Of a stretch of DNA of 64,000 nt, positions 1-11,862 are shown piece by piece. The DNA is taken from contig CM060854.1 of the NCBI GenBank assembly GCA_030737835.1, forward strand, positions 13,363,314 through 13,427,313, given 5' to 3'. The notes below the pieces were generated by a model that worked only from the letters and a program-made list of their open reading frames with translations, searched no databases and was not told the DNA's origin. The stretch is from Acorus gramineus. Lineage: Eukaryota; Streptophyta; Magnoliopsida; Acorales; Acoraceae. The stretch's first letter is position 1; each line of letters starts with the position of its first letter. The position numbers and the translations under genes are program-made.

Positions 1-217
1 TGATATGTTTTGATAAGTCCATAAATTCTCTATATCAATTGGTGTATATTTTATTTTATGTGCTTTGATTGTGGTGATCTGTTTTATACTCTTGCCCATT
101 TAAGAATAAGTTTCACTATAGACGTTATTATATGGATACGTCTTTAAATGGCATATTAAAGACTTATACGTTATATTGGGATAATTTTTAAACAGAGACA
201 ATGTGTGTCTAAATTAC
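1..217. other. AT-rich flank, no gene seen
   Basis: This is AT-rich sequence outside the left end of the Harbinger transposon. I see no ORF, RNA gene or recognisable repeat in it. Confidence 0.5.
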
Positions 218-576
218 TTAGAGCATCTCCAAAAGCCTTCCCAATGTTTTCTTACATTGTGGGGAAAAAAAGACTGCTATGACATGTAGGGAGCATTTTT
301 TTTTTATCATTCTAAAAGCCTCCTCATTCTTACCCTATCCTCATTCCAAATGACCCATTTACCCCAATTCATATCTATAAATTATAAAATCTAAAATCAC
401 ATTCTATAATTTATCAAATATTGACATGAAATAAAGATCATTTAAAAAATATAAAAATAAAATAAAATTATTAAAAAACATAATAAATAAATAAAATTAG
501 TAAAATTCATATTATCGAAATTAGAAATATTCTAACTTAAAAGACAACAGAGATAATAAATAATATTACAACTTCC

Positions 577-1340
577 TAAAATTCTGCATGTAGTAGCCAC
601 TGATGCTCAATAAGATCTTTTTGAAGTTGGGAATGAGTTTCTCTATCCCGAATACGATGATGAACGCTAATAAATTCCATCAATTCAGTTGTACGCTGAT
701 GTGATATGGTTATGCTTGGACACTCATCAATTGGATCATAGTTGTATTCTAGAGCATTGACATCTCGTTCATTTTCAACAATCATGTTGTGCATTATGAT
801 TCATGCTGTCATAATTTCTTTGAGTGTCTCACACTTCCATAAACGTGCCGGTCCTCGAACAATAGCGAATCATCCTTGTAATACTCCAAATGCTCGCTCC
901 ACTTCCTTCTTGCTAACTCTTGAGCTGCATCAAAATGTTTCTGCTTATTCTTTTGAGGGGATGATATTGTTTTCACTAGTGTGACCATGGTGGATATATC
1001 ACATCGGCGAGATAGTATCCCATTGTGTAGTTGTTGTTGTTGATTGAGAAGTTACATGGAGCAACACGTCCTTTGGTGAGGTCAACAATGACAGGTGATC
1101 GGTCGAGCACATTGATGTCATTGTGAGATCCCGGTAACCCAAAAAAAGCATGCCATATCCACAGGTCATACGAAGCTATAGCTTCTAAAATAATGGTAGG
1201 TTCATGAATATGACCAGAGTACATACCTTTCCATGCTGTTGGGCAATTCTTCCACTTCCAATGCATGCAGTCAATGCTACCCAACATTCCTGGGAATCCA
1301 TGACTTTCACCAACAAGTAACAATCTTGCAACATTCCTTA
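577..1340 (-). pseudogene. Harbinger transposase, C-terminal part, broken
   Basis: Read on the minus strand, the translation carries the DDE-superfamily signature of plant PIF/Harbinger (HARBI1/ALP1-like) transposases: GFPGMLGSIDCMHWKWKNCP with the first Asp, GSHNDINVLDRSP with the second Asp, and KKEVERAFGVLQ with the catalytic Glu. The C-terminal tail ends normally near 577. The start is missing because an LTR retrotransposon joins at about 1337-1340. The stretch of about 850-985 contains in-frame stops, including one just after ERAFGVLQ where family members carry Arg, a change that fits a CGA to TGA transition. It cannot make an active transposase. ALP1-type domesticated genes are related, but the nearby inverted ends and the breaks argue for a dead transposon. 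Confidence 0.85.
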
Positions 1341-2510
1341 TTGGTGGCAGATCCACCTGTGGTGCCCGATGTACCCCCTGTCCCCGTGGTGATCTCGGTG
1401 GTGGGAGTCCAGGATCCCCTGGAGAGGGAGGTGGAGCTAGAGGCTACAGTGCGAGTGCACCAGAGTGGCCTCACTGCCTTTCTGAAGCTCCACCCTCCCG
1501 AGTTCCACGGACAGACGGCGGATCCCCTTGCCCCTGAGCGATGGTTGATGGAGGTGGACAAGATCTTCTCGACCATGCACTGCACCGACCGCCAGCGTGT
1601 CTCCCTGGCCACCTTCATGCTGAAGGGTAGCGCCGCAGACTGGTGGGCTACTTGATCGGTGGACATTCCCGAGGGAGTGGATCGGCTTATATGGGCGGAG
1701 TTCCGGAGGTATTTCCTGGAGGAGTACTTCCCGTTTTTGACGCGCCAGATCGTGATGCGGGAGTTTGAGCAGCTGACTCAGGGCTCCATGTCAGTCGCGG
1801 ACTACTCTACGCGCTTCACAAGGCTTTCCAGGTTCGCCCCAGCCTTGGTGATGGACGAGGAGACGCGATGTCGTCGATTTGAGATGGGTCTCATCAGCAC
1901 CATTCGGGTGCATGTCTTTCCCCAGGCATTCACGAGGTACTCGGACTTGGTGTCTTGGGCGAAGACAGTCGAGCGAGACCTCGGGGCCTCCATGGGGGTT
2001 CCAACCCCTTCTGCAGACCAGAGACCTCCCAGGAGCCAGGACCAGGGACAGCGTAAGAAGAAGCGGCCCCGCTTTGACCAGTCAGCGGTTGCCGCTACTC
2101 CAATCGATATGGTGCCAGTGCGAGTCCGGCACCCATTGCGGCAGTACCGGTCCAGGCCATGCAGCCGGAGATGCGGCGCTGTTACCATTGTCGACGCATC
2201 GGGCATATTGCATATGATTGCCCTGATGCTGGCCGACCCCGCGTGCTGCCTCCGCAGCAGCAGCTACATCAGCAGCCGTACCAGTGGAAGCCTCAGCGCC
2301 AGTAGCAGCAGCAGCATCAGCGCCAACAGCAGCAGCAGCCTCAGCGCCAGCTGCAGCAGCAGCCTCAGCGTCACCAGCAGCAGCCACAGGGTGGCCGTGT
2401 TGACCAGAGGAGGCAGCCTGCGCAGCCTGCGAGGCGTGCCCCTGCTCCTCAGCCGCAGTTTGTTCACGGCCGAGTATCATCACTTTCAGCCGAGGAGGCG
2501 CAGGCTTCGG
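1340..2510 (+). pseudogene. Element A gag (partial)
   Basis: The Retrotrans_gag domain is recognisable from sequence such as PEFHGQTADPLAPERWLMEV and FRRYFLEEYFP, and it matches the gag of element E closely. A zinc-knuckle segment and a long glutamine/serine low-complexity stretch built on CAG repeats (about 2255-2400) follow. The 5' part is missing. Fossil. Confidence 0.85.
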
Positions 2511-5500
2511 GTAGCGTGGTCCGAGGTATTGTTCAGATCTCCCAGCTCCCTGCATATGTGTTATTTGATTCCGGAGCCACGCACTCATTCGTGTCTCCCG
2601 CTTTCGCGAGACGGACGGGTGTGGCGTCCGCCCCTCTTGATGCTATCCTAGAGATATCATTGCCCGTCGGAGACCGTGTTCTCCTCCGTTCTGTGTACCG
2701 AGGGTGAACTGTGGTGATTGGGGAGCATGAGTTTCCAGTGGAGTTGGTAGAGCTCGCCATGACGGACTTCAATGCCATCCTGGGAATGGATTGGCTTTCA
2801 GCTAGTCACGCCAGCATCGACTGTTTTGCCAAGTCGGTGTCTTTCCACCTTCCGGGTCAGAGGTCCTTCCAGTTCGTGGGCGATCGTGACGTAGCCCCTT
2901 TGGGGTTCGTGTCGTCCATCCAGGCGTGGAGACTCCTTCAGGGAGGATGCGAGGGCTTTCTGGCGTACATTGCTCAGGAGGACGCACCGCTGCGGGCAGA
3001 TATCAGTCAGACTCCGGTCGTGGCAGAGTATCCTGAGGTTTTCCCCGATGATCTTCCGGGATTACCGCCGGATCGCGCGATCGAGTTTGAGATAAATCTG
3101 ATTCCGGGGACCGAGCTGATTTTGAGAGCTCCGTACCGGATGGCCCCTGCAGAGCTGAAGGTGCTCAAGGAGTAGTTGGAGGAGTTGCTTGAGAAGGGCT
3201 TCGCACGTCCGAGTGTTTCTCCATGGGGAGCCCCTGTTTTGTTTGTGCGGAAGAAGAACGGTTCGCTGCAGCTTTGTATTGACTACAGGCAGCTGAACAA
3301 GCGGACCGTGAAGAACAAGTACCCCTTGCCACGGATTGACAATCTGTTTGACCAGCTCCAGGGAGCGCGGGTCTTTTCTAAGATCGATCTCCGTTCGGGC
3401 TACTATCAGCTGAAGATCCGGGAGTCAGACATTCTGAAGACGGCCTTTCGTACCCGTTATGGGCACTACGAGTTCAGAGTACTGCCGTTTGGGTTGACGA
3501 ATGCGCCGGCGGCCTTCATGGATCTGATGAACCGGGTGTTTCGGCCCTTCCTCGACTCCTTTGTAGTAGTCTTCATCGATGATATTCTGGTGTACTCGAG
3601 GAGTCTTGAGGAGCACGCTCACCATCTCCGCACTGTCTTGGAGACTTTGGCCCAACATCAGTTGTTCGCCAAGTTCAGTAAGTGCGAGTTTTGGTTGGAG
3701 AGTATGGCCTGTTTGGGCCACGTGATTTCCGGCGAGGGCATATCTGTGGACCCGGACAAGACGCTAGCCGTGTCGAATTGGCGTCGACTGTCGAACCCCA
3801 CAGAGATTCGGAGCTTCCTGGGCTTGGCGGGTTATTACAGGAGGTTTGTTGAGGGTTTCTCGAAGATAGCTGTACCTCTTACCCGCCTCACTCGGAAGGA
3901 TGTCCGGTTCGAGTGGTCCTAGCTTGCGAGGAGAGCTTCCTGGAGTTGAAGCGAAGGCTCACCTCAGCGCCAGTTCTTACCCTTCCGTCTGGGAGTGGTG
4001 GGTTCGCAGTTTACTCCGATGCATCGTGGTTGGGTGTGGGTTGCGTCCTGATGCAGCACGGTAAGGTTGTGGCTTACGCATCGCGTCAGTTGAAGCCCCA
4101 TGAGCAGAATTACCCCACCCACGACCTTGAGTTGGCAGCGATCATCTTTGCGCTGAAGATGTGGAGGCATTACCTCTATGGCGAGGAGTTCGAGCTCTTT
4201 ACTGATCATAAGAGCTTGACATATTTGCAGTCCCAGCCGGAGCTCAACATGCGTCAGAGACGTTGGGTCGAGTTCCTGAAGGACTACGATTGTGACATCG
4301 CTTACCATCCTGGTAAGGCGAATGTCGTGGCGGATGCTCTCAGCAGGCAGCCCTTGGGCATGGCCGCCCACATGGCTGTACATCGTTGGAGGCTTCTGGA
4401 GGAGGCCGCTTGCTGGATCAGCGTTCGAGAGACTCCTGCGGGTGGCTTTTTGGCCAGGCTAGTGGTGCAGCCCGTTCTTCTCGACGAGATCCGCACGGCT
4501 CAGGGGCAGGATCCTCACTTTCTAGTCCTCTCGGAAGGCGTCGCCCGGGGCGAGCGTCCGGACTACCAGATTCGCGAGGACAGGATCCTGCGGTTTAGAG
4601 GTCGAGTATGCATTCCTGATGACGCAGAGCTGAAGCAGAAGATCTTGGATGAGGCCCATCGTTCGAGGTACACAGTGCATCCTGGTGGCACGAAGATGTA
4701 CAGGGGCCTTCGTCGTGGCTACTGGTGGCGCGGGATGAAGATGGATATTGCCCGTTTCGTTGCCCGTTGCTTGGTATGCCAGCAGGTGAAGTCAGAGCAT
4801 CAGCGTCCTGCGGGGAAGCTGCAGTCCATTGAGATTCCTCAGTGGAAGTGGGAGCAGATCACCATGGACTTCGTTTCGGGTTTGCCGAGGTCACGTTCGG
4901 GTCGCGATGCCATCTGGGTAATCGTCGACCGACTGACGAAGTCCGCTCATTTCCTCCCCATCCGACTCACCGATTCTCTGGACACCCTGGCACAGTTGTT
5001 TGTCTCCGAGATTGTTCGTCTCCATGGCACTCCCGTCAGCATCATTTCTGATCGAGACGCGCGATTTACTTTGAGGTTCTGGCGTAGCCTCCAGCACGCC
5101 CTTGGTACGAACCTCCACTTCAGTACAGCGTTTCATCCGTAGACGGACGGCCAGTCGGAGAGGATGATTCAGACCCTGGAGGACATGCTGCGAGCTTGCG
5201 TTCTCGATTTTGGGGGCAGTTGGGAGAGGCATCTTCCGTTGGTGGAGTTTGCCTACAACAACAGCTACCACTCGAGTATCAGGATGGCTCCATACGAGGC
5301 ACTTTATGGCCGCAGCTGCAGGTCCCCCTTGTGTTGGGACGAGGTCGGAGAGCTCCAGTTGGAGGGACCAGAGAACATCCACCAGACCTCAGAGATGGTC
5401 AAGACGATTCGCGAGCGTATCCGAGTCGCTCAGAGCCGTCAGAAGAGCTACGCCGATCGTCGTCGCCGTGAGCTCGCCTTCGAGGTTGGTGACCATGTCT

Positions 5501-5907
5501 TCCTGAAGGTGTCCCCGATGAAGGGCATCTTCCGTTTCGGCGTGCGGGGTAAGCTGAGTCCGCGTTTCAAAGGGCCGTTCCTCATCCTCGAGGGAGTTGG
5601 GGAGGTGGCCTATCGCATAGCTCTGCCCCCACAGTTGGCTCAGGCCCATGACGTCTTCCATGTCTCGCAGCTGAGGCGTTACGTCCACGATCCTGCTCAC
5701 GTCATCCCGTTCGAGCCGCTCGTCTTCGAGCCGGACTTGTCATTCGTGGAGCAGCCGATCGAGATCCTGGACCGCCGCGAGAAGGTGCTCCGCACCAAGA
5801 CCGTCCGGTTGGTCAAGGTGCGATGGCAGCACCGTTCCGGTGCCGAGGCCACTTGGGAGCTCGAGGACACCATGCGTGACGCGTATCCGCATCTTTTCCC
5901 TTCCTAG
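2510..5907 (+). pseudogene. Element A pol: protease, RT, RNase H, integrase, chromodomain
   Basis: Domains in order are: aspartic protease with LFDSGATHSFVS (about 2560-2600); reverse transcriptase (about 3150-3700) with the gypsy form of the active site, FIDDILVYS; RNase H (about 3960-4360) with [17 protein letters not shown] and ADALSR; integrase with an HHCC zinc-binding segment (about 4660-4800, ending [11 protein letters not shown]) and a catalytic core including [11 protein letters not shown] and IISDRDARF; and a chromodomain at the C-terminus (about 5730-5900) containing EILDRRE and ATWELED. The chromodomain is what defines chromoviruses. Broken. Confidence 0.9.
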
Positions 5908-5955
5908 ATGTCTTTGTATTTATTTTGAAGACAAATTTTCCTAAGGGGGGAAGAA

Positions 5956-8587
5956 TGTTATATATGTGTCACTTTTAGCCTTCTGGTCACCATTGGAGCA
6001 TTCTGGCAGTTTTTCAACTTTTTCTTTTTTCGATCGGAACCGCTAAAATTTTGGACTTTTAGCTATCATCCTGAGCTTGAGGACTCCGATTGAAAATCTA
6101 ACTGCATATTATGTGTCCTGGTGCCATTCCAAGCCACTCACGAAAATTTCATCGAATTCCGGTAACGTTTCAGAATTTCACAGTTCCGAATCGTATCCGG
6201 GTTTTGACCAATCGAAAAGTCATTGGGAGACTTGACTTGGTCAATGTGGACCCATGACTTGGTCAACTCTTTTGTTTTCTAGTGTGGTTAGGTTGACCCA
6301 AGTCAAAGTGCACCTAAACCTAATCTAAACCTAGCTTAACCTAATTATTTCTAAGTTTAAGTGGTGTGAGTGTGTGTGTGGTGTGTGTGGCCCCTTTAAG
6401 TCCACGCCTAGGAATAGTGAGCATCCCTATTCATCTTCTTCTCCACCTCTCAATCTCTCTCTCCCTTCTCTTTGAAACCCCATTTGATCTAGCTAGAGTG
6501 GTTGAACAAGAAAACCCTAGAAGGAGAAAAGGAAGGTGAGGACCCGATCTATCTTTCCATGGTCTCGGATTTTCATTCCCCTTTGTTTTTCCTCCTCTCA
6601 TGGCACCTCTTCTCCTCTGTTTTCAGCCCCTCTTAGGCTGAGTTGAGAGCTTGGTGGTGGTGGTCTTGGTGGTGGCGAATTGGTGCGCGAAGAGCACCCG
6701 ATTTCCTCCCCTTCCCTTCCTCTCCTTGGGTGAGCTTTCTTTTCCCCCTTTTTCCTTGTTTAGATGCATGTTAGGGTGTGCATGTGGTGTATGCATGGTA
6801 TGCATGTGGGTGAGGGTGTGGGAGGACCGGGGGAGGTGAGGGTTTGGCTCAGGCGCGCGTGCGGGGTCATCCGCGCGCGTGCGCGCGAGCCTGCGCGCGC
6901 AGGTAAGCACAGGCAGGCACAGGCGCGCTGGCGCGCTGGCGGGCGTGCGCGCGTACGCGCGGACGTGCGCGCGTGCGCAGGCGGGGCAGTGGGCGCGGGG
7001 GTACTGCGCTGGGGCGCAGTGGTGCTGGTGTGCGCGTGAGGTGCTGCGCTGGGGCGCAGTGCGCGCGGGTGCACCCGGGGCTGGACGCGCGGTGCGCGCG
7101 GGCGTGCGTGCGCACCCGTGCGTGCGCGTGCGGGTGGCCGTGCGCATGGCTGCCCGGGGTGCGGGAGTGTGTCGGGGCACTCGGACTCGCGTGCGTACGG
7201 GCCCGTATGCATGTTTGTCCGAGTGTTGTGTATTTCTAGCGTATTTTGTATGTATTTGTTTATGTGTTTTACTCACCGTGTTGAATACCCTGTCTTGCAG
7301 ATCTTGACGGACGGTCACGCGACGACCTGGGTATTGGTGAGTGGGACAATCCAACCCAGTTGGGAGGCGTTCGATGCACGTAGGCGTGCATTGCCCTCCC
7401 CTGGGGCACCATAGTTGCATATTAGCTAGTATTAATTGTAAACTATGCATGCATGATTATTATGTAGTATCCATGCCACCCTAGGCCTTGCATGTTAGGG
7501 ATATGCACCCTTATGATATGTGTAAAGGCCCAAGCATCCTGATACCATGTTTTCATGCTAGGGAAGCCTCGACCTACGCATGTGTCCCATTTAGTTTAAT
7601 TTATTTAAATCAAATGTGAGTTTTTGTGATTAGCATGCCTTAGAGAATATTATAACCTCTTGGTTATAATATATGCTTCCCCGCATCTTAGTTATGCGCC
7701 CTGGTGGAATTCCTGTGAATTCATGACATTATTTAGTGTTACCATCAATGTCGACGGATCCATGAGGATCATATCCGTGTGACTAGACTGTCTTCTCCTT
7801 ATTGGTTGGATCCGATGTAGGTACTCCCCGGCGTTTGACAGGCTATCCTGACAGAGGGCTCCCATCAGTAGATACCTCCTGATTTTGTTTCGGATTGTGC
7901 TGAATCGTGGGAGTATACCAGGTAAGCTACGGAGCGGGGAAAGGGCTACCGGGTGGACCAGGGGTGGGCAAGCAGTCTAGTATGCCCAAGAGGCCTATGT
8001 CACCCATCGGAAAGGGGTGAGGGTGAGGGTGAGGGAAGGGAAAAGTGGGTTGGCGTTGAGACGACCCACTAGGTTGTGTAGTTGCTCCCGTGTTAAGGGC
8101 TATGAATATTATATGGTTAATATGAATTGTGATGCATGGGTTGTGCTATTCACTGAGCGTGTGGCTCACCCCTCGCATATATTTTTCTCCAGTGATATCT
8201 GAGTCGGATCTGAAGGAGGAGCTCCCCGAGGCACATCAGCAGTAGCGGAGCAGCGTCACGTTCTGCGAGTGAGAGGCCATCAGCATCCCCGTTCGATTGT
8301 ATGTATTGTATTCCGTGCTTGGGCACACGTTTGTGTTTTTGGATGTCTTGATATATATTGGCTCTCACAGGACAGTTGATTATGTATCGAGTCTGTAATA
8401 TGTTTTTGAATTACATACTCAGTCTTTTAGCTTCCGCTATTTGTGTATATATTATGTCAGCCTCTTTGTTATCTGTGTTGTCGTTTTATTGATGTTGTTT
8501 AGAGTATGTTATTGACCTCCTGTATAGACTGCTGATATCATATATACACTTGCCGCGTCCCGGGGATGGCCGCCCTGGGGCGTGACA
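5956..8587 (+). repeat. 3' LTR of element A
   Basis: It begins TGTTATATATGTGTCAC directly after the purine tract and ends GGGGCGTGACA, the same ends as the LTRs of B and E. It contains a CG-rich block (about 6840-7160), the word CTTGCAGATCTTGACGG (7290-7306) and one GGGTGAGG module near 8000. At 2632 bp it is shorter than its relatives, mainly because the CG-rich and minisatellite zones are shorter. Confidence 0.88.
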
Positions 8588-10846
8588 GTTACAACCCGGC
8601 CCGCTTCAACACGGACGACATTGGGAGGAAACACTCCATGTTCACAAAGCGAACCCAATGGAAAAACAACTACTCTCGATAATCGCCTAACTTAATGCCA
8701 AAGCTACCGGTTTAACAAAACCGATACAACAAATGAATTCTCCTGAATTCCATTCAAGTGCATCACACGGATGCAGAGGCGATTACATCGCTCGCACACT
8801 AACTAATGAGGTACATCCCAATGACGGGTCGTACCCACGCCTATTTCAGATAGGCCTAATTAGTTTTAACATGTGCGTATATATAACAGGAGAATCATAT
8901 CATAGCTATGTGCATGAGCCATATGCACGATCATCTAATAATTGACTATAAGGGTAACCCCTAACATGGATTTACATCATAAACAACAAATCATACAACA
9001 TGCATACAAGGTATGGCCCACTTAAACATGCATACATGGCCATTAATCATATAAGCACACAAGGCATAACTTAAGCATGCGTTGGATATCACCAACTTAA
9101 AAGGGAAGGGTCAAGCGCGATCTCGCGCACTAACAGGTGCATGCCAATATTCCAAACAAACCTGAGTCGAGTAGGAAATCGCATCTACTTACTCAGTTCG
9201 TGCAGAGGGAGAGGGCGAGAGAGAGATCATCATCTCTTGAAGTTGTTCATAGCTTTGCCCCATCCACATGGGGGCAACAACTACACCACGCCCTCGAGTC
9301 TTATCGCAAGGGAATATTAGGCATGTGCTCGTTATTAACCCAAACTTAATCATGCTGGATATTACAATTAATGTGGTAGTATTACTCATAGGGACTACCT
9401 AAGGCATGCTTGTTCTATACATTCATTAAAACCCACATCACACATGCCCATACATGAAGGGTGCATGCATACATAATATATCACACATGAATATACATAA
9501 GCAAGTATATGGTAGAAAAGGAGGTTCTATGCAATATACGAGCTATACAAGCCTAGCATGCAAATATCTAACATATTTAGGGTGCAAGGAAGCGCCATGG
9601 ATGCGCGATGCATGACTACGTGCATCGAGCGCACCCCGAAGGGTTGGATCGAACCACTCACCGATACCCGGATCGTCGCGCACCCCATCCGACGAGATCT
9701 GCAAGGCAAGGGTATCCAATTTGGTGAGTAAAATCACATTTAAAACACTTAGAATTTACTAGAAATACCAAAGACTTAGACATGCACGCATACGGGCTCG
9801 CACGCATGCGAGCACGCACGCACGCACGCATGCCCGAGTGCCCCAGCACCTACCTGAGCCCCTGGACGCGTGACCCCGCACCCGTACGCATGCGCACACG
9901 CGCCCGCAAGCCCGCTGGTGCCCAGATGCGCTGCCCCTCGCGCTCGCCTGCGCGCCCGACTGCACTCGCCTGCGCCCCTCTGCGTGCGCGCGGATAGACC
10001 TGCGCGCGCGCCCAGCCACCATTTAACCCCTTTAACCCCTCCCCCACACTCCTCACTCACCCTAACTCAATCATCTAGCATGCATGACCCCCTTACAACC
10101 CCTAACACATGAAAAACCAAAGAAAAGAAGGGGGAGAGCTCACCAAGGGAGGGGGAATGAAAGGGGGAGATTCGGGGGCCCTCGATGCACCCGCGACCAC
10201 CTCAACCACCACCACCACTACCACCACCTCCACAGCCTCTCCTCAGCCTTCTTTGGCTGAAAAACAGGGGGGGGGGGAAGACATGAGAGAGAGCTTGAGA
10301 GAAGAGAAACCACAACAACAAACAACAACATATACACAAAACACACCTTCTTGTGCTTCCTTCTTCACCTTCTCCTTCTTTTGCTTCTTCCTCCTCCTTC
10401 TCCACACACAAAGAGGGGAAAAAGAGACCAAGAGAGGGAGCTTGAGAGAGTTCCACGAAATGGGAGAGAGGGGGAGAGAGAGAGAGGGCAAAAATGTCTT
10501 TTTCAAGCCCAAATAGTGTCTAGGGGTGACCATAAGGGGGTGGTGAGGTTAGGGTTAGGCTCACCCTCACTCAACCACTCATTTTTGCTTTATTGGGAAG
10601 TGTGCGGAGAAGCACCACACACTCGAAAATATCTCACCCACCGAAACCCAGTAACGGCCAAATCCGGATACGGTTCAGAACTGCATATTTTTCAAAACGT
10701 TATCGGAATTCGATGAAATTTTTATGGGTAGTACAAAACGGTACCAGGACCCATAATATGCAGTTAGATTTTCAATCAGAGTACTCTAACTCCCGCAGGT
10801 GGTTAAAAGCTAAAATTTTAGCGACTCCGATCGAAAAAAAAAAAAG
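8588..10846 (-). repeat. Inverted, diverged LTR of a related chromovirus
   Basis: Directly after the LTR of A lies an LTR-like segment in the opposite orientation. On the minus strand it shows the same landmarks in the same order: the purine-poor leader ending in the GATCGGAGTCGC region, a GTGAGC donor-like word near 10137, a CG-rich block (about 9780-10015), TTGCAG before the conserved GATC word (about 9700) and GGTGAGTGG (about 9655). The extremities differ: the inner end reads GTTACAACCCGG and the outer end lacks the first bases. It is clearly older or from a sister family. Its element body is absent. Confidence 0.7.
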
Positions 10847-11016
10847 GCTCCGAATGACATAAGCATAACAAAGACTCCATACGTGTATGGAGCCTTGTAG
10901 GGAAAAAAAATATGGTAAGGAGGGGCGTGGGGAAGCTTTTGATGGTGGATTTTAAGGTTTTTGACTCCCTATATAGAGTAAAATTTGGTGTAGGGAGTCT
11001 TTTGGAGATGCTCTTA

Positions 11017-11862
11017 TATAGTGACATGCATTTAAATGTTTGATTTTAGTTGTGAATGTGTACCTGTTAATATTCTTTCCATTTTAGTCGATTCAAAAGA
11101 TCGAATCAATGACTATTATTATTATTTTGTGTCTTTAATAATGTTTTAATTTGTAATCCGTCCTGGTTTTTTATTGAATTCCAACGATGAGGTGAAAGAA
11201 CATGGATATATACAATGCGGTCAGATCTTTAAGAAAGACTATATCAATTTTTCAAAGGCAACAATATATGTTATATGAGGCTATTGGAATTCTCCTCTGA
11301 TATTATTTTATGATGATCATTCTTCTGGAAATCTCCATATATTTCAATGATATATTTCAAGTAAGTGCTCTACATATTCTTCTACGGATATCATATATGC
11401 TGGTTATCAATTCAAGGGAGAATATTATCTTATATTAGGTCTTCTGCTTTTTTTATGCATATGGTATGAATATTATTTGGGTTTCATATTTTTAATATTC
11501 TATAAGAAGCAGCAATGACAAATGGTATGTCTATTGAAGGTATGTGACTAAATACCATTTTATTTTAATAGTACATGCTTACATGTATATAACTTGGTAA
11601 ATAGAGCATATTTTATATATCCATGACAATGTGGGGGTTTCCTTGTAAATCATGTATTTATGTGATAAATGCGTTTCCTTGTAAATCATGTATTTATGTG
11701 ATAAAAATGACCAAATTTTGGGAATTAAAAGCATGTGATCTGTAGAGAAAATTGAAATAGAATGTAAATGGATTCCATTTATGTTTTATATGAAAAATAA
11801 TAATCATTTATGAATAGAGATTTATTTCACAATTACATCCTTATTAGAAATGCCATGCATTT
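11017..11862. other. AT-rich gene-free stretch
   Basis: No gene is visible. A 33-bp unit containing TTTCCTTGTAAATCATG is tandemly repeated twice around 11639-11705, preceded by a purine run TGTGGGGG. It may be part of the decayed copia element that continues beyond the solo LTR, but I cannot show that. Confidence 0.4.

Larger units (their letters stand above)
1340..8587 (+). mobile_element. Ty3/gypsy chromovirus A (Tekay/Del-like), 5'-truncated fossil
   Basis: This is an LTR retrotransposon lying inside the Harbinger element. It starts abruptly within gag, without 5' LTR or primer site, then runs through protease, reverse transcriptase, RNase H, integrase and a C-terminal chromodomain. It ends with a polypurine tract (5944-5955) and a 3' LTR (5956-8587). 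Pol order, chromodomain and long LTR point to the Tekay/Del clade of chromoviruses. It is broken in roughly half a dozen places as well as truncated. With only one LTR its age cannot be estimated from LTR divergence. It is the fullest coding copy of this family in the window and a useful reference for elements D and E. Confidence 0.9.
221..11013 (-). mobile_element. PIF/Harbinger DNA transposon, interrupted by LTR elements
   Basis: The left end reads GAGCATCTCCAAAAG and the right end is its exact reverse complement, giving 15-bp terminal inverted repeats. TTA sits directly outside both ends (218-220 and 11014-11016), the 3-bp duplication typical of PIF/Harbinger. Its own sequence is 221 to about 1337 and about 10847-11013; the rest is retroelement sequence. 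The transposase lies on the minus strand and only its C-terminal part is present. The N-terminal half and the Myb-like second gene of autonomous members are not in the 170 bp left at the right end, so they were lost. A short hairpin (CTCCATAC and its complement around GT) lies near 10892-10909. The element is defective. Confidence 0.88.

Noticed and set aside
10109-10533. Ser/Thr- and Lys/Glu-rich frames on both strands
   Set aside because: Low-complexity leader of the inverted LTR; overlapping frames on opposite strands.
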